Below are positions 8,857-19,005 of a DNA stretch of 64,000 nucleotides, one piece after another. Numbering within the stretch: position 1 is the stretch's first letter; the number at the start of each line of letters is the position of its first letter. Origin of the DNA: Actinobacillus sp. GY-402 (lineage in GTDB: Bacteria; Pseudomonadota; Gammaproteobacteria; Enterobacterales; Pasteurellaceae); contig NZ_CP062137.1 of the NCBI RefSeq assembly GCF_014843355.1, positions 682,001 to 746,000 on the forward strand, given 5' to 3'. The notes under the pieces were generated by a model. That model had not been told where the DNA came from, ran no database searches, and saw only the letters and a list, made by a program, of their open reading frames with translations. A program made the position numbers and the translations under genes.

Positions 8857-11682
8857 ATGCCGAATAATCCGTCTCATTCATTTCAGCAATGGCTAAGCCA
8901 AACCGCGCTGGGCGGCGCAAATCAATCTTATATTGAAGCGCTTTACGAGGATTATCTCCAAGATCCGAATAACGTCGATGACAGTTGGCGCAGCATTTTT
9001 AATTCTTTCCCAAAATCGCCCGCACTTTCGCAGGAACAGCCGCATTCGCCGGTTCGCGATTATTTCAGACGTCTTGCCCGGGACAATACTCAGTCGGGTA
9101 CAACCGTTGTAGTGGATCCGAAAGTCAGTGCGCAATTGGTCAAAGTGTTGCAATGGGTGAACGGGCACCGTAACCGCGGTCACCTGGACGCCAATCTGGA
9201 TCCGTTAAAACTTTGGGAACGCATGCCGTCGCCGACCTTGGATTACAAATTTTACGGTTTTACCGACGCGGATTTAGACAAAGAATTCGATATCGGCGGT
9301 TATGTGTATAACCGTGAAAAAATCACTTTGCGTGAATTGGAATATAACCTGAAAAACACCTATTGCGGCACTTTAGGCTTCGAATTTATGCATGTAAACG
9401 ATTTGGAAGCGCGCACCTGGTTACAACGCAAAGCGGAAAATTTATTGAACACGCCGCTGTTTAGCCGTGATGAAAAAATTCAATTCTTGGAAGAATTAAC
9501 CGCCGCGGACGGTCTGGAGCGTTATCTCGGCGCGAAATTCCCGGGGGCTAAACGTTTTTCGCTGGAAGGCAGTGACGGTTATATTCCGTTGATGAAAGAA
9601 ATTATTCGCCACAGCGGCAAAAACGGCGTGAAAGAAATCGTGTTCGGCATGGCGCACCGCGGACGGTTGAATATGCTGGTGAACGTATTGGGTAAACAGC
9701 CCGCCCGTTTATTTGACGAATTTGCCGGCAAACATTCGGGTGATCGCACCGGTGACGTCAAATATCATCAGGGTTATTCCTCCGATTTCATGACGGAAGG
9801 CGGCGTGGTGCATTTGGCTCTGGCGTTTAACCCGTCTCATTTGGAAATTGTGAGTCCGGTCGTCATCGGTTCCGTGCGTGCCCGGCAAAAACGACTGGGC
9901 GACGAAACCAAAGATCGGGTCTTGCCGGTCACCGTGCACGGAGATTCCGCCGTTATCGGGCAAGGTGTCGTACAGGAAACCTTAAATATGTCGGCAACCC
10001 GCGGTTATAACGTAGGCGGCACCATCCGCGTGGTGATTAACAACCAAATCGGATTTACCACTTCCAACACTAAAGATACCCGTTCTACGGAATACTGCAC
10101 CGACATCGCTAAAATGATTGAAGCGCCGGTGATTCATGTGAACGGTGACGATCCGGAAGCTATCGCTTATGCCGCGCGTATGGCGGTGGAATTTCGTATG
10201 CGGTTTAAACGGGATATTTTTATCGATCTGGTGTCTTATCGCCGCCACGGACATAACGAAGCGGACGAACCTTTAGCCACTCAGCCCGTAATGTACAAGC
10301 TTATTAAGAAACATCCGTCACCGCGCAAAGTGTATGCGGATCGTTTGGTCAACGAAGGCGTGATTAACGAATCCGACGCTATCGAATTAATGAATAATTA
10401 TCGCGACGCCCTGGATGAAGGCGGTTGTGTGGTGAAAGAATGGCGCGAAATGGATATGTCATCGGCGCAATGGTATAAATTCCTCGGTGCCGATAACGGC
10501 GGATTGGAAGCGGAATATAACGGACAGTTTGATCCGGTCCGGTTTAAAGCGTTAGCAGAACGCGCCTGCGAATATCCGGAAAATCACCCGATTCATCCGC
10601 GCGTGGAAAAAGTGTATGACGATCGTAAACTGATGGCGGCGGGTGAAAAACCGCTGGATTGGGGCATGGCGGAAATTATGGCCTACGCCACTTTGCTTGC
10701 CGACGGTCACCATGTGCGCATTTCCGGTGAAGATTCCGGCCGCGGCACTTTCTTCCACCGTCAGGCGGTACTGCATAACCAAAACGAACGCAAGGCTTAC
10801 ATCCCGCTGATGCATTTGCAACCTCAACAAGGCCGCTTCGAAGTATGGGATTCCGTGCTTTCGGAAGAAGCGGTGCTGGCGTTTGAATACGGCTACGCCG
10901 CGACGGATCCCAACACCTTAACCATTTGGGAAGCGCAATTCGGCGATTTCGCCAATGGCGCGCAAGTGGTGATTGATCAATTTATCAGCTCGGGCGAACA
11001 AAAATGGGGCAGAATGTGCGGTTTAGTCATGTTGCTGCCGCACGGTTACGAAGGACAAGGCCCGGAACATTCGTCCGCCCGGCTGGAACGTTACTTACAA
11101 CTTTGCGCTCAGCAAAACATACAGGTTTGCGTGCCTTCTACGCCAAGCCAGATTTATCATTTATTACGCCGCCAAATGTTGCGCGCCGAACGCCGTCCGT
11201 TAATCGTCATTTCGCCGAAATCTTTGTTACGCCATCCGCTGGTGGTGTCGCAAACGGAGGAATTCGTTAACGGCACCTTCCACCGCGTAATTGACGAAAT
11301 TGACGACATCAAACCGGAAAACGTTAAACGGGTGATTTTCTGCGCCGGCAAAGTGTATTACGATTTGCTGGAAGAACGGCGTAAAAAACAACAAAACGAC
11401 ATCGCAATCATCCGTATCGAGCAGCTTTATCCGTATCCGCACGGAGAAGTGCGGGAGATTTTGGCGAAGTTTTTTCATGTGAAGGATTTTATTTGGTGTC
11501 AGGAAGAACCGCTTAATCAGGGCGCGTGGTATTCCAGCCAGCATAATTTCCGCGCCGATTTGCCGGACGGCGCCGCCCTGAATTACGTGGGGCGCCCCGC
11601 TTCCGCCTCGCCGGCGGTGGGTTACGGCGCACTGCATAACGCCCAGCAACGTACATTAATTACAGAAGCATTAACATTTTAA
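8857..11682 (+). CDS. sucA: 2-oxoglutarate dehydrogenase E1 component
   Basis: SucA is the thiamine-diphosphate-dependent E1 subunit that decarboxylates 2-oxoglutarate and passes the succinyl group to SucB. It is 941 residues, matching the family's 930-940. The N-terminus carries the short segment that docks on E2 (QSYIEALYEDYLQDPNNVDDSW). The core shows the family signatures HRGRLNMLVNVLGK, HGDSAVIGQG and RRHGHNEADEP, and the C-terminal half has EGQGPEHSSARLERYLQL. AAGGAAG precedes the ATG. sucB follows after a short gap, so the two form one operon. No lpd gene for E3 is present here. Confidence 0.97.
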   Translation: MPNNPSHSFQQWLSQTALGGANQSYIEALYEDYLQDPNNVDDSWRSIFNSFPKSPALSQEQPHSPVRDYFRRLARDNTQSGTTVVVDPKVSAQLVKVLQWVNGHRNRGHLDANLDPLKLWERMPSPTLDYKFYGFTDADLDKEFDIGGYVYNREKITLRELEYNLKNTYCGTLGFEFMHVNDLEARTWLQRKAENLLNTPLFSRDEKIQFLEELTAADGLERYLGAKFPGAKRFSLEGSDGYIPLMKEIIRHSGKNGVKEIVFGMAHRGRLNMLVNVLGKQPARLFDEFAGKHSGDRTGDVKYHQGYSSDFMTEGGVVHLALAFNPSHLEIVSPVVIGSVRARQKRLGDETKDRVLPVTVHGDSAVIGQGVVQETLNMSATRGYNVGGTIRVVINNQIGFTTSNTKDTRSTEYCTDIAKMIEAPVIHVNGDDPEAIAYAARMAVEFRMRFKRDIFIDLVSYRRHGHNEADEPLATQPVMYKLIKKHPSPRKVYADRLVNEGVINESDAIELMNNYRDALDEGGCVVKEWREMDMSSAQWYKFLGADNGGLEAEYNGQFDPVRFKALAERACEYPENHPIHPRVEKVYDDRKLMAAGEKPLDWGMAEIMAYATLLADGHHVRISGEDSGRGTFFHRQAVLHNQNERKAYIPLMHLQPQQGRFEVWDSVLSEEAVLAFEYGYAATDPNTLTIWEAQFGDFANGAQVVIDQFISSGEQKWGRMCGLVMLLPHGYEGQGPEHSSARLERYLQLCAQQNIQVCVPSTPSQIYHLLRRQMLRAERRPLIVISPKSLLRHPLVVSQTEEFVNGTFHRVIDEIDDIKPENVKRVIFCAGKVYYDLLEERRKKQQNDIAIIRIEQLYPYPHGEVREILAKFFHVKDFIWCQEEPLNQGAWYSSQHNFRADLPDGAALNYVGRPASASPAVGYGALHNAQQRTLITEALTF

Positions 11683-11705
11683 CGAATTGAATGAAGGAAC
11701 ATAGC

Positions 11706-12890
11706 ATGAGTTATTTTGATATTATCACGCCCGATTTACCCGAATCCGTTGCCGATGCGACGGTAGTAAAATGGCATAAAGCGGTGGGCGACAGCGTTAA
11801 ACGCGATGACATTTTAGTGGAAGTGGAAACGGATAAAGTGGTGCTGGAAGTGCCGGCATTAGACAGCGGCGTGCTGGAAAGCATTGAACAGCCCGAAGGG
11901 GCGACGGTGGTCAGCAAACAACCGTTGGGACGCGTGGCGAAAGGCGAAACCGTGGTGGCGCCGGTTTCCGCTCAATCGTTACAAACCGAACTGCGTCCGG
12001 CACCGGATCATCATGATTCGCTGGGGCCTTCCGTGCGGCGTTTGGTGGGCGAACACGATTTAAATCCGCAGGACATTCCCGGTTCCGGCAAACACGGTCG
12101 CATTACCCGTGAAGACGTGGTGCAGGCGTTGGCAAGCAAAGAAACGCAATCGCCGGTTAGTCAAAGTGCGGTCAAAAATTCGTTAGAATTTCGCGGCGAA
12201 CAGCGGGTGCCGATGACGCGTCTGCGCAAACGCATCGCGGAACGTTTGCTGGAAGTTAAAAACAGCACGGCAATGTTAACCACCTTCAACGAAGTGGACA
12301 TGCAGCCGATTATGCAGTTACGCAAAAAATACGGCGAACAATTCGAAAAACAACATGATGTGCGCCTCGGTTTTATGTCCTTTTATGTAAAAGCGGTGGT
12401 GGAAGCGCTGAAACGTTATCCGGTCATCAATGCCACAATTGACGGCGACGATATTCTGTATCACAACTATTTTGACATCAGCATCGCGGTATCCACCCCG
12501 CGCGGACTGGTGACACCGGTGTTGCGCGATTGCGATAAAATGAGCATGGCGGAGATCGAAAAACAAATCAAAGTGCTGGCGGAAAAAGGCCGCGACGGCA
12601 AACTCACCGTAGAAGATTTGACCGGCGGCAACTTTACCATCACCAACGGCGGCGTATTCGGTTCTCTGATGTCCACTCCGATTATCAATCCGCCGCAAAG
12701 TGCCATTTTGGGCATGCATGCGATTAAAGATCGTCCGGTAGCGGTGGATGGTCAGGTAGTGATTCGTCCGATGATGTATCTGGCGTTGTCTTACGATCAC
12801 CGTTTAATCGACGGCAAAGACAGCGTTCGTTTTTTGGTGACGATTAAAGATCTACTGGAAGATCCCGCAAGATTGTTGTTGGAAATTTGA
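11706..12890 (+). CDS. sucB: 2-oxoglutarate dehydrogenase E2, dihydrolipoyl succinyltransferase
   Basis: SucB forms the E2 core that transfers succinyl groups from lipoamide to CoA. The start at 11706 is chosen over 11691 because AAGGA lies a proper distance ahead and the product then begins [14 protein letters not shown], as in relatives. The lipoyl domain has its lysine at residue 44 (VETDKVVLE). The E3-binding domain is [20 protein letters not shown], and the catalytic domain ends with [10 protein letters not shown] complete USS (12163-12173) is embedded in the coding sequence of the linker between the E3-binding and catalytic domains, encoding SAVKN. This is a flexible place that tolerates it. 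Length is 394 residues. Confidence 0.95.
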   Translation: MSYFDIITPDLPESVADATVVKWHKAVGDSVKRDDILVEVETDKVVLEVPALDSGVLESIEQPEGATVVSKQPLGRVAKGETVVAPVSAQSLQTELRPAPDHHDSLGPSVRRLVGEHDLNPQDIPGSGKHGRITREDVVQALASKETQSPVSQSAVKNSLEFRGEQRVPMTRLRKRIAERLLEVKNSTAMLTTFNEVDMQPIMQLRKKYGEQFEKQHDVRLGFMSFYVKAVVEALKRYPVINATIDGDDILYHNYFDISIAVSTPRGLVTPVLRDCDKMSMAEIEKQIKVLAEKGRDGKLTVEDLTGGNFTITNGGVFGSLMSTPIINPPQSAILGMHAIKDRPVAVDGQVVIRPMMYLALSYDHRLIDGKDSVRFLVTIKDLLEDPARLLLEI

Positions 12891-12908
12891 CGGAAGATGA
12901 CGATAACT

Positions 12909-12930
12909 AACCGCACTGAAAAGTGCGGTT
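12909..12930 (+). terminator. USS hairpin terminator after sucB
   Basis: AACCGCACT-GAAA-AGTGCGGTT is a perfect 9-base stem followed by AATTTTTGG. It separates sucAB from sucCD and suggests that sucCD has its own promoter. Confidence 0.75.
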
Positions 12931-13077
12931 AATTTTTGGTCGATTTTTAGCGCCCGTTTGGCTAGCTTGATGAAAAATCATTTTAATGAAAAAACCAATC
13001 CTGAATTCCCGTTTTCCCCTTAAAAAAAGACGCGTCACCGTGTAGAATATCGCCATTAAATTTAAAAAGGACAAAAC

Positions 13078-14238
13078 ATGAATTTACACGAATACCAATC
13101 TAAACAAATCTTCGCGCAATACGGTTTGCCCGTTAGCGAAGGTTATCCTTGTGAAACGGTGGAGCAGGCGTTGGACGCGATTAAAAAGCTGGGCGGCGAT
13201 CAATGGGTGGCAAAATGTCAGGTGCATGCCGGCGGTCGCGGCAAAGCGGGCGGCGTAAAAGTGGTGAAATCCGATTCTGAAGTGCGGGCGTTTTTTGAAC
13301 AGTTTTTAGGCAAACGATTGGTGACTTTCCAGACGGACGCCAATGGTCAGCCCGTCAATACCATTTATCTGGAAGCCTGTGCCGAGGTGAAAAAGGAATT
13401 GTATGTAGGCGTGGCGATCGATCGCGCCAATCATCGTATTCTGTTCATGGCGTCGACGGAAGGCGGCGTCAATATTGAAGAAGTGGCGGAAAAAACGCCT
13501 CATTTGCTGCATAAAGCGACGATTGATCCGTTTATCGGACCGCAACCTTTTCAGGGGCGCGAACTGGCGTGTAAATTAGGGTTAAGCGGCAAACAGATTC
13601 ACCAATTCGCCCATATTTTTTGTCAGCTCGGTAAAATGTTTATCGAGAAAGATTTAAGCCTGGTGGAAATCAACCCGTTGGTGATTTTGCAGAATGGCGA
13701 TCTGCATTGTCTGGACGCCAAAATCGTGGCGGACGGTAACGCCTTATATCGCCATGCCGATCTGAAATCCTTGCAGGATCCGAGCCAGGAGGATCCGCGC
13801 GAAGCGGAAGCGGAGGCGTTGGGATTGAATTACGTGGCGTTGGACGGCAACATAGGTTGCATGGTTAACGGTGCGGGCTTGGCAATGGGAACCATGGACA
13901 TCATTAAGTTGCAGGGCGGCTTACCGGCCAATTTTCTTGATGTCGGCGGCAGCGCAACCAAAGAACGAGTGGCCGGCGCGTTTAAAATCATTCTTTCCGA
14001 CACCCATGTCAAAGCTATTTTAGTGAATATTTTTGGCGGTATCGTACGTTGCGATTTAATCGCCGAAGGCATTGCGGCGGCAGTGAACGAAGTAGGCGTT
14101 GCGGTGCCAGTTGTGGTGCGGTTGGAAGGCAATAATGCGGAACGCGGACGAGAAATTCTAGCCCAAAGCGGATTAAACATTCTTGCCGCCGAAAGCTTAA
14201 AAGATGCAGCTGTTCAGGCTGTAAACGCAGCCAAATAG
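13078..14238 (+). CDS. sucC: Succinyl-CoA synthetase beta subunit (ADP-forming)
   Basis: SucC carries the ATP-grasp domain and joins SucD to interconvert succinyl-CoA and succinate with nucleotide phosphorylation. It has 386 residues, close to the 388 of E. coli. It begins [19 protein letters not shown] and shows the ATP-grasp stretch [19 protein letters not shown] and the family region [30 protein letters not shown] precedes the ATG. sucD begins 9 bases after its stop, so the pair is co-translated. Confidence 0.96.
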   Translation: MNLHEYQSKQIFAQYGLPVSEGYPCETVEQALDAIKKLGGDQWVAKCQVHAGGRGKAGGVKVVKSDSEVRAFFEQFLGKRLVTFQTDANGQPVNTIYLEACAEVKKELYVGVAIDRANHRILFMASTEGGVNIEEVAEKTPHLLHKATIDPFIGPQPFQGRELACKLGLSGKQIHQFAHIFCQLGKMFIEKDLSLVEINPLVILQNGDLHCLDAKIVADGNALYRHADLKSLQDPSQEDPREAEAEALGLNYVALDGNIGCMVNGAGLAMGTMDIIKLQGGLPANFLDVGGSATKERVAGAFKIILSDTHVKAILVNIFGGIVRCDLIAEGIAAAVNEVGVAVPVVVRLEGNNAERGREILAQSGLNILAAESLKDAAVQAVNAAK

Positions 14239-14247
14239 GAGAACGGC

Positions 14248-15117
14248 ATGTCAATTTTAATCAATAAAGACACCAAAGTAATTTGCCAGGGATTTACCGG
14301 CGGACAAGGCACTTTCCACAGCGAACAGGCATTGGCGTACGGCACGCAACTGGTAGGCGGCACCAGTCCTGGGAAAGGCGGAACGACGCACTTAGGATTG
14401 CCGGTGTTTGATACGGTGCGAGAAGCCGTGAATAAAACCGGCGCCACCGCCAGCGTGATTTACGTACCGGCGCCGTTCTGTAAAGATGCGATTCTGGAAG
14501 CGATTGACGCCGGCATTCGGCTGATTGTCTGTATCACCGAAGGCATTCCTACCTTGGATATGCTGCAAGTGAAAGAAAAATTAAACGAAACCGGCGTGGT
14601 GATGATTGGCCCGAACTGCCCGGGCGTGATTACGCCGGATGAATGTAAAATCGGTATTATGCCGGCGAACATTCATAAAAAAGGATGTGTCGGCATCGTT
14701 TCCCGTTCCGGCACTCTGACTTATGAAGCGGTCAAACAAACTATGGACGAAGGATTCGGGCAATCCACCTGTGTCGGCATCGGCGGCGATCCGATTCCCG
14801 GTTCAAGCTTCATTGACATTTTGCAACGTTTTGAGGAGGATCCGGAAACCGAAGCCATCGTGATGATCGGCGAAATCGGCGGCTCGGCGGAGGAAGAAGC
14901 GGCGGATTTCATCAAACGTCATATCACCAAACCGGTGGTCAGCTACATTGCCGGTATCACCGCGCCGAAGGGCAAACGCATGGGACATGCCGGCGCCATC
15001 ATCAGCGGCGGCAAAGGCACGGCGGACGAAAAAATCAAAGCCCTGCAAGACGCCGGCGTCACCACGGTGCAAAGCCTGGCGGATATCGGTTCGGCGTTAA
15101 GAAATATTTTGGGTTAA
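14248..15117 (+). CDS. sucD: Succinyl-CoA synthetase alpha subunit
   Basis: SucD binds CoA and carries the phosphohistidine of succinyl-CoA synthetase. It has 289 residues, the usual length. The CoA-binding Rossmann start is visible ([15 protein letters not shown]), and the active-site histidine lies in [18 protein letters not shown] near residue 246. AGGAGAACGGC precedes the ATG. It closes the sucAB-sucCD block that covers 2-oxoglutarate to succinate. Confidence 0.96.
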   Translation: MSILINKDTKVICQGFTGGQGTFHSEQALAYGTQLVGGTSPGKGGTTHLGLPVFDTVREAVNKTGATASVIYVPAPFCKDAILEAIDAGIRLIVCITEGIPTLDMLQVKEKLNETGVVMIGPNCPGVITPDECKIGIMPANIHKKGCVGIVSRSGTLTYEAVKQTMDEGFGQSTCVGIGGDPIPGSSFIDILQRFEEDPETEAIVMIGEIGGSAEEEAADFIKRHITKPVVSYIAGITAPKGKRMGHAGAIISGGKGTADEKIKALQDAGVTTVQSLADIGSALRNILG

Positions 15118-15123
15118 TTTAAC

Positions 15124-15155
15124 GAAAAGTGCGGTCAATTTTGACTGCATTTTTT
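15124..15155 (+). terminator. Imperfect USS hairpin after sucD
   Basis: AAAAGTGCGGTCAA pairs imperfectly with TTGACTGCATTTTTTT. The right arm has drifted from the uptake core but keeps the stem and the T run, so it looks like a terminator under selection for structure rather than for uptake. Confidence 0.55.
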
Positions 15156-15226
15156 TACAGATAGATTGACGAAGTGAATTTTCTGTCTAAAATAGCGTAA
15201 TAATTTTTCGAATGAAGGAATGAATC

Positions 15227-15766
15227 GTGTTTAAAAAAATTATTTTGTCCGCTGCCGTGTTAGCGATGTTGGGCTGCGGTTCGACGCAATCGACAATTCC
15301 TGCGGAATATGCGGGCGCGGCCTATGAATTATCCGACGCGGACGCACAAAAATGGGCGTTTTCCGCAAAACAGGCGGAACAATGCATTTATCCGAACTTG
15401 ACTCGGATTCAGCATGATCACTTTCAAAAAGAGGATAGCTATATTTATTCTCAATACGTATTTTTCTATCCGTTGGAAGACATTATCGGCGAAGATCACG
15501 TGAAAATGATTCAAAACGACAAAAAATCCATGGATTATGCAACCTATCAGTTTAAGAAATATAAATCTAAAACGCCGGTAGAAGCATTGGAGCCGCCTCA
15601 GTGTAAGACCTTGCAAACTAAGGCGCGGGAAGATTTGGCCGTGGTGAAAGGTCAGCATATTTCCGGCATGGTGGAAGAGAAAAATGCGGATGGCAAAAAC
15701 ATTGCCACCGAGGAAAACAAATTCTTTTTTGACATTATCAAATGGGGATCGGCGCTGTTGTTATAG
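15227..15766 (+). CDS. DUF5358-type lipoprotein
   Basis: This 179-residue protein has a lipoprotein signal peptide ending in the lipobox LAMLGC, with the lipidated Cys at about residue 17. The rest is soluble and charged, and contains two further Cys residues (QCIYPN and PPQCKT) that could pair. It looks like the small Pasteurellaceae family annotated as DUF5358, whose function is unknown to me. GAAGGAATGAATC precedes the GTG start. The gene stands alone between two terminators. Confidence 0.7.
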   Translation: MFKKIILSAAVLAMLGCGSTQSTIPAEYAGAAYELSDADAQKWAFSAKQAEQCIYPNLTRIQHDHFQKEDSYIYSQYVFFYPLEDIIGEDHVKMIQNDKKSMDYATYQFKKYKSKTPVEALEPPQCKTLQTKAREDLAVVKGQHISGMVEEKNADGKNIATEENKFFFDIIKWGSALLL

Positions 15767-15786
15767 CCGGTCGCCGGATAAACGGG

Positions 15787-15816
15787 AAAAGTGCGGTCAA
15801 ATTTGACCGCACTTTT
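15787..15816. terminator. Inverted USS pair between the lipoprotein gene and hemH
   Basis: AAAGTGCGGTCAAATTTGACCGCACTTTTT is an almost perfect palindrome of two uptake cores between convergent genes. It can terminate both. Confidence 0.8.
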
Positions 15817-15819
15817 TGT

Positions 15820-16812
15820 TTAACCATTTGCCGAATGTTCAATTTGACGCACAATTAATTGCGCCATCATGTCGATATGTTTCGGCGCGTCATTTAACGC
15901 CGGGATGTAGCGATAGCTTTTCCCGCCGTTCGCCAGAAACAAGTCGCGGTTGGTTTCGGCGATTTCTTCCAGCGTTTCCAGACAATCGCAGGCAAATCCC
16001 GGGCTGATGACGGCGACTTTTTCAATGCCTTGTGTGGCGGCGTTCCGCAGAAAACGGTCGGCATAGGGCTGCAGCCATTCTTCGCGCCCGAAACGGGATT
16101 GAAACACCATGTTCCATTGCGTTTCCGCTAAACCTAATTTATCCGCTACGGCAAGGGTGGTTTGGCGGCAATGTTCGCGATAATAATCGCCTTCCCGTTC
16201 ATAACGCAGCGGAATGCCGTGATAGGAAAACAGCAAAAACTCGTCATTTTTTAACCGCACTTTAATACTTTCCGTCAGCGCATTGATGTAGTTTTCATCC
16301 AAATGATAGGAATGAATGAAGGAAAACGGCAGCATTTTGCGACTGCTTTTCAGGGCTTGCGCAAAGGCGTCGAATGCCGCTGCCGTCGTGGTGCTGCTGT
16401 ATTGCGGATAAAGCGGCAGCACCACGATTCGATCAACACGGGCGTTCAGCAGATTTTCGAGCGCCTGTTGAACGCTCGGATTGCCGTAGGTCATGCCGAT
16501 TTCTACTTGCGCGTCGATTCCCAGCGCTTGCAAACGAGCCTGTAACGCGGTTTTTTGCGCATTGGAATAAACCAGCAACGGTGAGCCTTGTTCCGTCCAA
16601 ACGGACTGGTAATTATGGCGAATTCGGCGAGAACGCGACGGCAAAATAATGCCTTTCAGCAACGGCAGCCATTTCCAGCGCGGTAAATCCACAATCCGCG
16701 GATCCGTTAAGAATTGTTCCAGATAGCGGGAAATGGCTTTGGCCGTGGGTTCATCCGGCGTGCCCAGGTTAATCAGCAGAACGCCCGGTTTTATATTGTG
16801 TAAATCAGCCAT
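15820..16812 (-). CDS. hemH: Ferrochelatase
   Basis: HemH inserts Fe(II) into protoporphyrin IX, the last step of heme synthesis. It has 330 residues, as is usual for proteobacteria. The start [13 protein letters not shown] is typical. The catalytic His lies in [21 protein letters not shown], and the conserved acidic pair follows in [15 protein letters not shown]. The start overlaps the end of the thioesterase gene by 8 bases, so modE, the thioesterase gene and hemH may be read together. A complete heme pathway cannot be judged from this window. Confidence 0.94.
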   Translation of the reverse strand: MADLHNIKPGVLLINLGTPDEPTAKAISRYLEQFLTDPRIVDLPRWKWLPLLKGIILPSRSRRIRHNYQSVWTEQGSPLLVYSNAQKTALQARLQALGIDAQVEIGMTYGNPSVQQALENLLNARVDRIVVLPLYPQYSSTTTAAAFDAFAQALKSSRKMLPFSFIHSYHLDENYINALTESIKVRLKNDEFLLFSYHGIPLRYEREGDYYREHCRQTTLAVADKLGLAETQWNMVFQSRFGREEWLQPYADRFLRNAATQGIEKVAVISPGFACDCLETLEEIAETNRDLFLANGGKSYRYIPALNDAPKHIDMMAQLIVRQIEHSANG

Positions 16813-17227
16813 GTTGTATCACTGAAAGCGTTAAACGCGATACGCAGCAGAGTTTATTCTGCTGATCGCGGAGGTGAATATCCCAAACCTGCAACTGTTT
16901 GCCTAAGCGAACGGGCGTGGCGCGAGCCGTAACTTCACCGGATTTCACCGGACGTAAATGACTGGCGTTGATCTCAATGCCTGCCGCCGCCTGATTTTCG
17001 TCCGCGCACAGCCAGCCCGCCATGGAGCCTACGCTTTCCGCCAAGGCGGCCGATACGCCGCCGTGTAATAAACCGAAAGGTTGCGTCGTGCGTTGATCGA
17101 CGGACATGACGGCTTCTAACCAATCGTCGCCGAAAGCGGTGAACCGAATGCCAAGATGGGAAACGGCGCAATTGCGATTGAGTTGATTAAGTTGTTCAAG
17201 AGTGAAAGTTTTTTTCCAGATTTGCAT
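16805..17227 (-). CDS. Hotdog-fold acyl-CoA thioesterase (YdiI/MenI-like)
   Basis: This PaaI-type thioesterase of 140 residues resembles YdiI/MenI, which hydrolyses 1,4-dihydroxy-2-naphthoyl-CoA in menaquinone synthesis. The start at 17227 gives [18 protein letters not shown], which aligns with relatives; the longer frame to 17284 would run into modE. The family core [20 protein letters not shown] is clear and contains the catalytic acidic residue. The gene lies 11 bases after modE and overlaps hemH by 8 bases. The exact CoA ester is inference. Confidence 0.8.
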   Translation of the reverse strand: MQIWKKTFTLEQLNQLNRNCAVSHLGIRFTAFGDDWLEAVMSVDQRTTQPFGLLHGGVSAALAESVGSMAGWLCADENQAAAGIEINASHLRPVKSGEVTARATPVRLGKQLQVWDIHLRDQQNKLCCVSRLTLSVIQHG

Positions 17228-17238
17228 GATTAATTCAT

Positions 17239-18009
17239 CTAAAGTGTCGCTAAAATGATTTGTTCGGGATCTATCGTCATCCAAATTTTATCGCCGACGT
17301 AGTAATCGCTATTCCGGGTCGTAGTTGCCCATTCCGTCTGTCCCACGGTTAATAAAATTTCGTCCTCATCGCCGAGATTTTGCACGGATTTGATCGTTGC
17401 CGCCAATAAGTTATCCGTGAAGTTTTCCGGTTTAGTTTTCGATAGCTGAATCCAGGGCGCTTTAATCATTAACATCACTTCTTTGTGTAAAACAAGCTGC
17501 AAACGGACCGCACTTTTTTCCGTAACGGAAACGAAAAGCGGTTGCTCGATGCCGTCGATTTTAATAGCAGTAAGGCAATGTAAATCTTTTACCTGCAGGG
17601 AAGTAATGCGTCCCGGAAACTGATTGCGTGCGCTGCTTTGTAGTGAAAATTTGGCAAAGGCCGATAACAGGCTGTCTAGCGGAATGGTTTCGTCCTGCAG
17701 AACGGTAAATGCTTTCTGCTGAGTTTTTTCCAATAAATCATAGAGTTGCAATAATCTTTCGGCATACGCGGTCAGATTGGTGCCGCCGCCGTGACGGCCG
17801 CCGGTGTTGCGCTCTAACAGCGGTTTCGGGCTGATTTCATTCATCGCCGCCAAATGATCCCACGCGCTTTTATAACTCACATTGGCGTTTTTGGCCGCCT
17901 GATTGATGGAACCGCATTGCTGAATTTCTTTCAGCAGCCGAATCCGTTTAGGATCAACAAAAAGCTGTTGCTGCAATTTGATGGTAAGAAGAATTTCTGT
18001 GTTAAGCAT
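17239..18009 (-). CDS. modE: Molybdate-responsive transcription regulator ModE
   Basis: ModE binds molybdate and represses molybdate uptake genes. The N-terminal winged helix-turn-helix (about 20-100) includes GSINQAAKNANVSYKSAWDHL and the wing segment ERNTGGRHGGGTNLT. The C-terminal half holds two molbindin-type domains that bind oxyanion. It has 256 residues, against 262 in E. coli. It is divergent from modA, with a ModE half-site in the shared region. Confidence 0.92.
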   Translation of the reverse strand: MLNTEILLTIKLQQQLFVDPKRIRLLKEIQQCGSINQAAKNANVSYKSAWDHLAAMNEISPKPLLERNTGGRHGGGTNLTAYAERLLQLYDLLEKTQQKAFTVLQDETIPLDSLLSAFAKFSLQSSARNQFPGRITSLQVKDLHCLTAIKIDGIEQPLFVSVTEKSAVRLQLVLHKEVMLMIKAPWIQLSKTKPENFTDNLLAATIKSVQNLGDEDEILLTVGQTEWATTTRNSDYYVGDKIWMTIDPEQIILATL

Positions 18010-18097
18010 GCGTCATCCTGCAAATATTCCGATGAGGATTATTTTACGGGGAATCCGCACTTTTTTATAGCTTTTATTTGTAGTTAAGTTGTATAAT

Positions 18098-18128
18098 TTA
18101 TTACATATATTCTTAAATATATAACGAT
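18098..18128. promoter_or_regulatory. Candidate ModE operator upstream of modA
   Basis: The sequence TATATAACGAT at 18118-18128 matches the right half of the ModE consensus as I recall it (ATCGnTATATA-N6-TATATAACGAT). A weaker left half (TTACATATAT, about 18101-18110) lies at suitable spacing. It is just downstream of a TATAAT at 18092-18097 and 17 bases before the modA ATG, a position that suits repression. Confidence 0.65.
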
Positions 18129-18144
18129 AGAAAAGGAAAAAACT

Positions 18145-18912
18145 ATGCAGTTGAAAAATAAGCTAAAAACAGTTGTCGTATTAATCGGTTGTGCGTTGTT
18201 TACTCTAATCGCGGAAGCCAAAGTCACCGTGTTTGCTGCCGCCTCAATGACAAACGCTTTGCAGGAAGTGGCGGACAGCTACAAAAAGGCGCATCCGCAG
18301 GAGGATATTGTGTTTTCTTTCGCTTCCTCTTCTGTGCTGGCCCGCCAAATCGGCGAAGGGGCGCCGGCGGACATTTTTGTATCGGCGGATCAGAAATGGA
18401 TGGATTTTCTGGCGGAAAAACAAGCCATTGAAAAACAAACCCGCGTCAATTTGGTGACCAATCGGTTAGTTATGATTGCGCCGAAAAACAGCAATTTGAC
18501 GAGCGTGAATTTAACCGATAAACAATGGCAGCAGGAATTGAATGGTTCTTTTTTGGCGGTGGGCGATCCTGATCATGTGCCGGCGGGCCTATACGCGAAA
18601 GCGGCATTTACTTATCTGAATCAATGGGATGACATCAACAAAAAGCTAGCCCGTGCGGATAACGTACGTAAAGCGTTGTTATTGGTGGAAAAAGAGGAGA
18701 GCCCGCTGGGCGTGGTTTATGCCACCGATGCGGCGGCCAGTCGGAAAGTGAAAGTGGTGGCGACATTTCCGGCCGAATCTCACCCGCCGGTGGAATATCC
18801 TGCGGCTGTGGTGAAAGGTCGTGATAACGCGGACAATCAGGCTTTTTTCCAATATCTGACATCGCCGGAATCTAAACAAATTTTTGAAAAATACGGCTTC
18901 ACCGCAAAATAA
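18145..18912 (+). CDS. modA: Molybdate ABC transporter periplasmic binding protein
   Basis: ModA delivers molybdate or tungstate to the ModBC transporter. It has 255 residues with an N-terminal signal peptide ending near AEA at about residue 25. The family start of the mature protein, VTVFAAASMTNALQEVADSY, is clear, as are SFASSSVLARQIGEGAPADIF and the region GDPDHVPAGLYAKAAF. AAAAGGAAAAAACT precedes the ATG. No modB or modC follows: rarD lies convergent next to it, so the partner genes must be elsewhere or absent. Confidence 0.92.
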   Translation: MQLKNKLKTVVVLIGCALFTLIAEAKVTVFAAASMTNALQEVADSYKKAHPQEDIVFSFASSSVLARQIGEGAPADIFVSADQKWMDFLAEKQAIEKQTRVNLVTNRLVMIAPKNSNLTSVNLTDKQWQQELNGSFLAVGDPDHVPAGLYAKAAFTYLNQWDDINKKLARADNVRKALLLVEKEESPLGVVYATDAAASRKVKVVATFPAESHPPVEYPAAVVKGRDNADNQAFFQYLTSPESKQIFEKYGFTAK

Positions 18913-18946
18913 GTGCGGTCAAAATTTGTTGTATTTTTTATCATAA

Positions 18947-18969
18947 AAGGCGAATTCATCATTCGCCTT
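18947..18969 (-). terminator. Hairpin between modA and rarD
   Basis: AAGGCGAAT-TCATC-ATTCGCCTT is a perfect 9-base stem. On the minus strand it is followed by a T-rich stretch, so it best fits termination of rarD. A single USS lies just after the modA stop (from 18911). Confidence 0.6.
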
Positions 18970-19005
18970 GGTTCGTAAAAAACAATGAAATTTTTTACCG
19001 CACTT

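Noticed and set aside
9579-11649. Several long open frames on the minus strand opposite sucA
   Set aside because: They mirror the codon pattern of a strongly conserved gene and have no ribosome sites or recognisable domains.
12318-12800. 160-codon minus-strand frame opposite sucB
   Set aside because: It is a shadow of the catalytic domain coding sequence and shows no family features.
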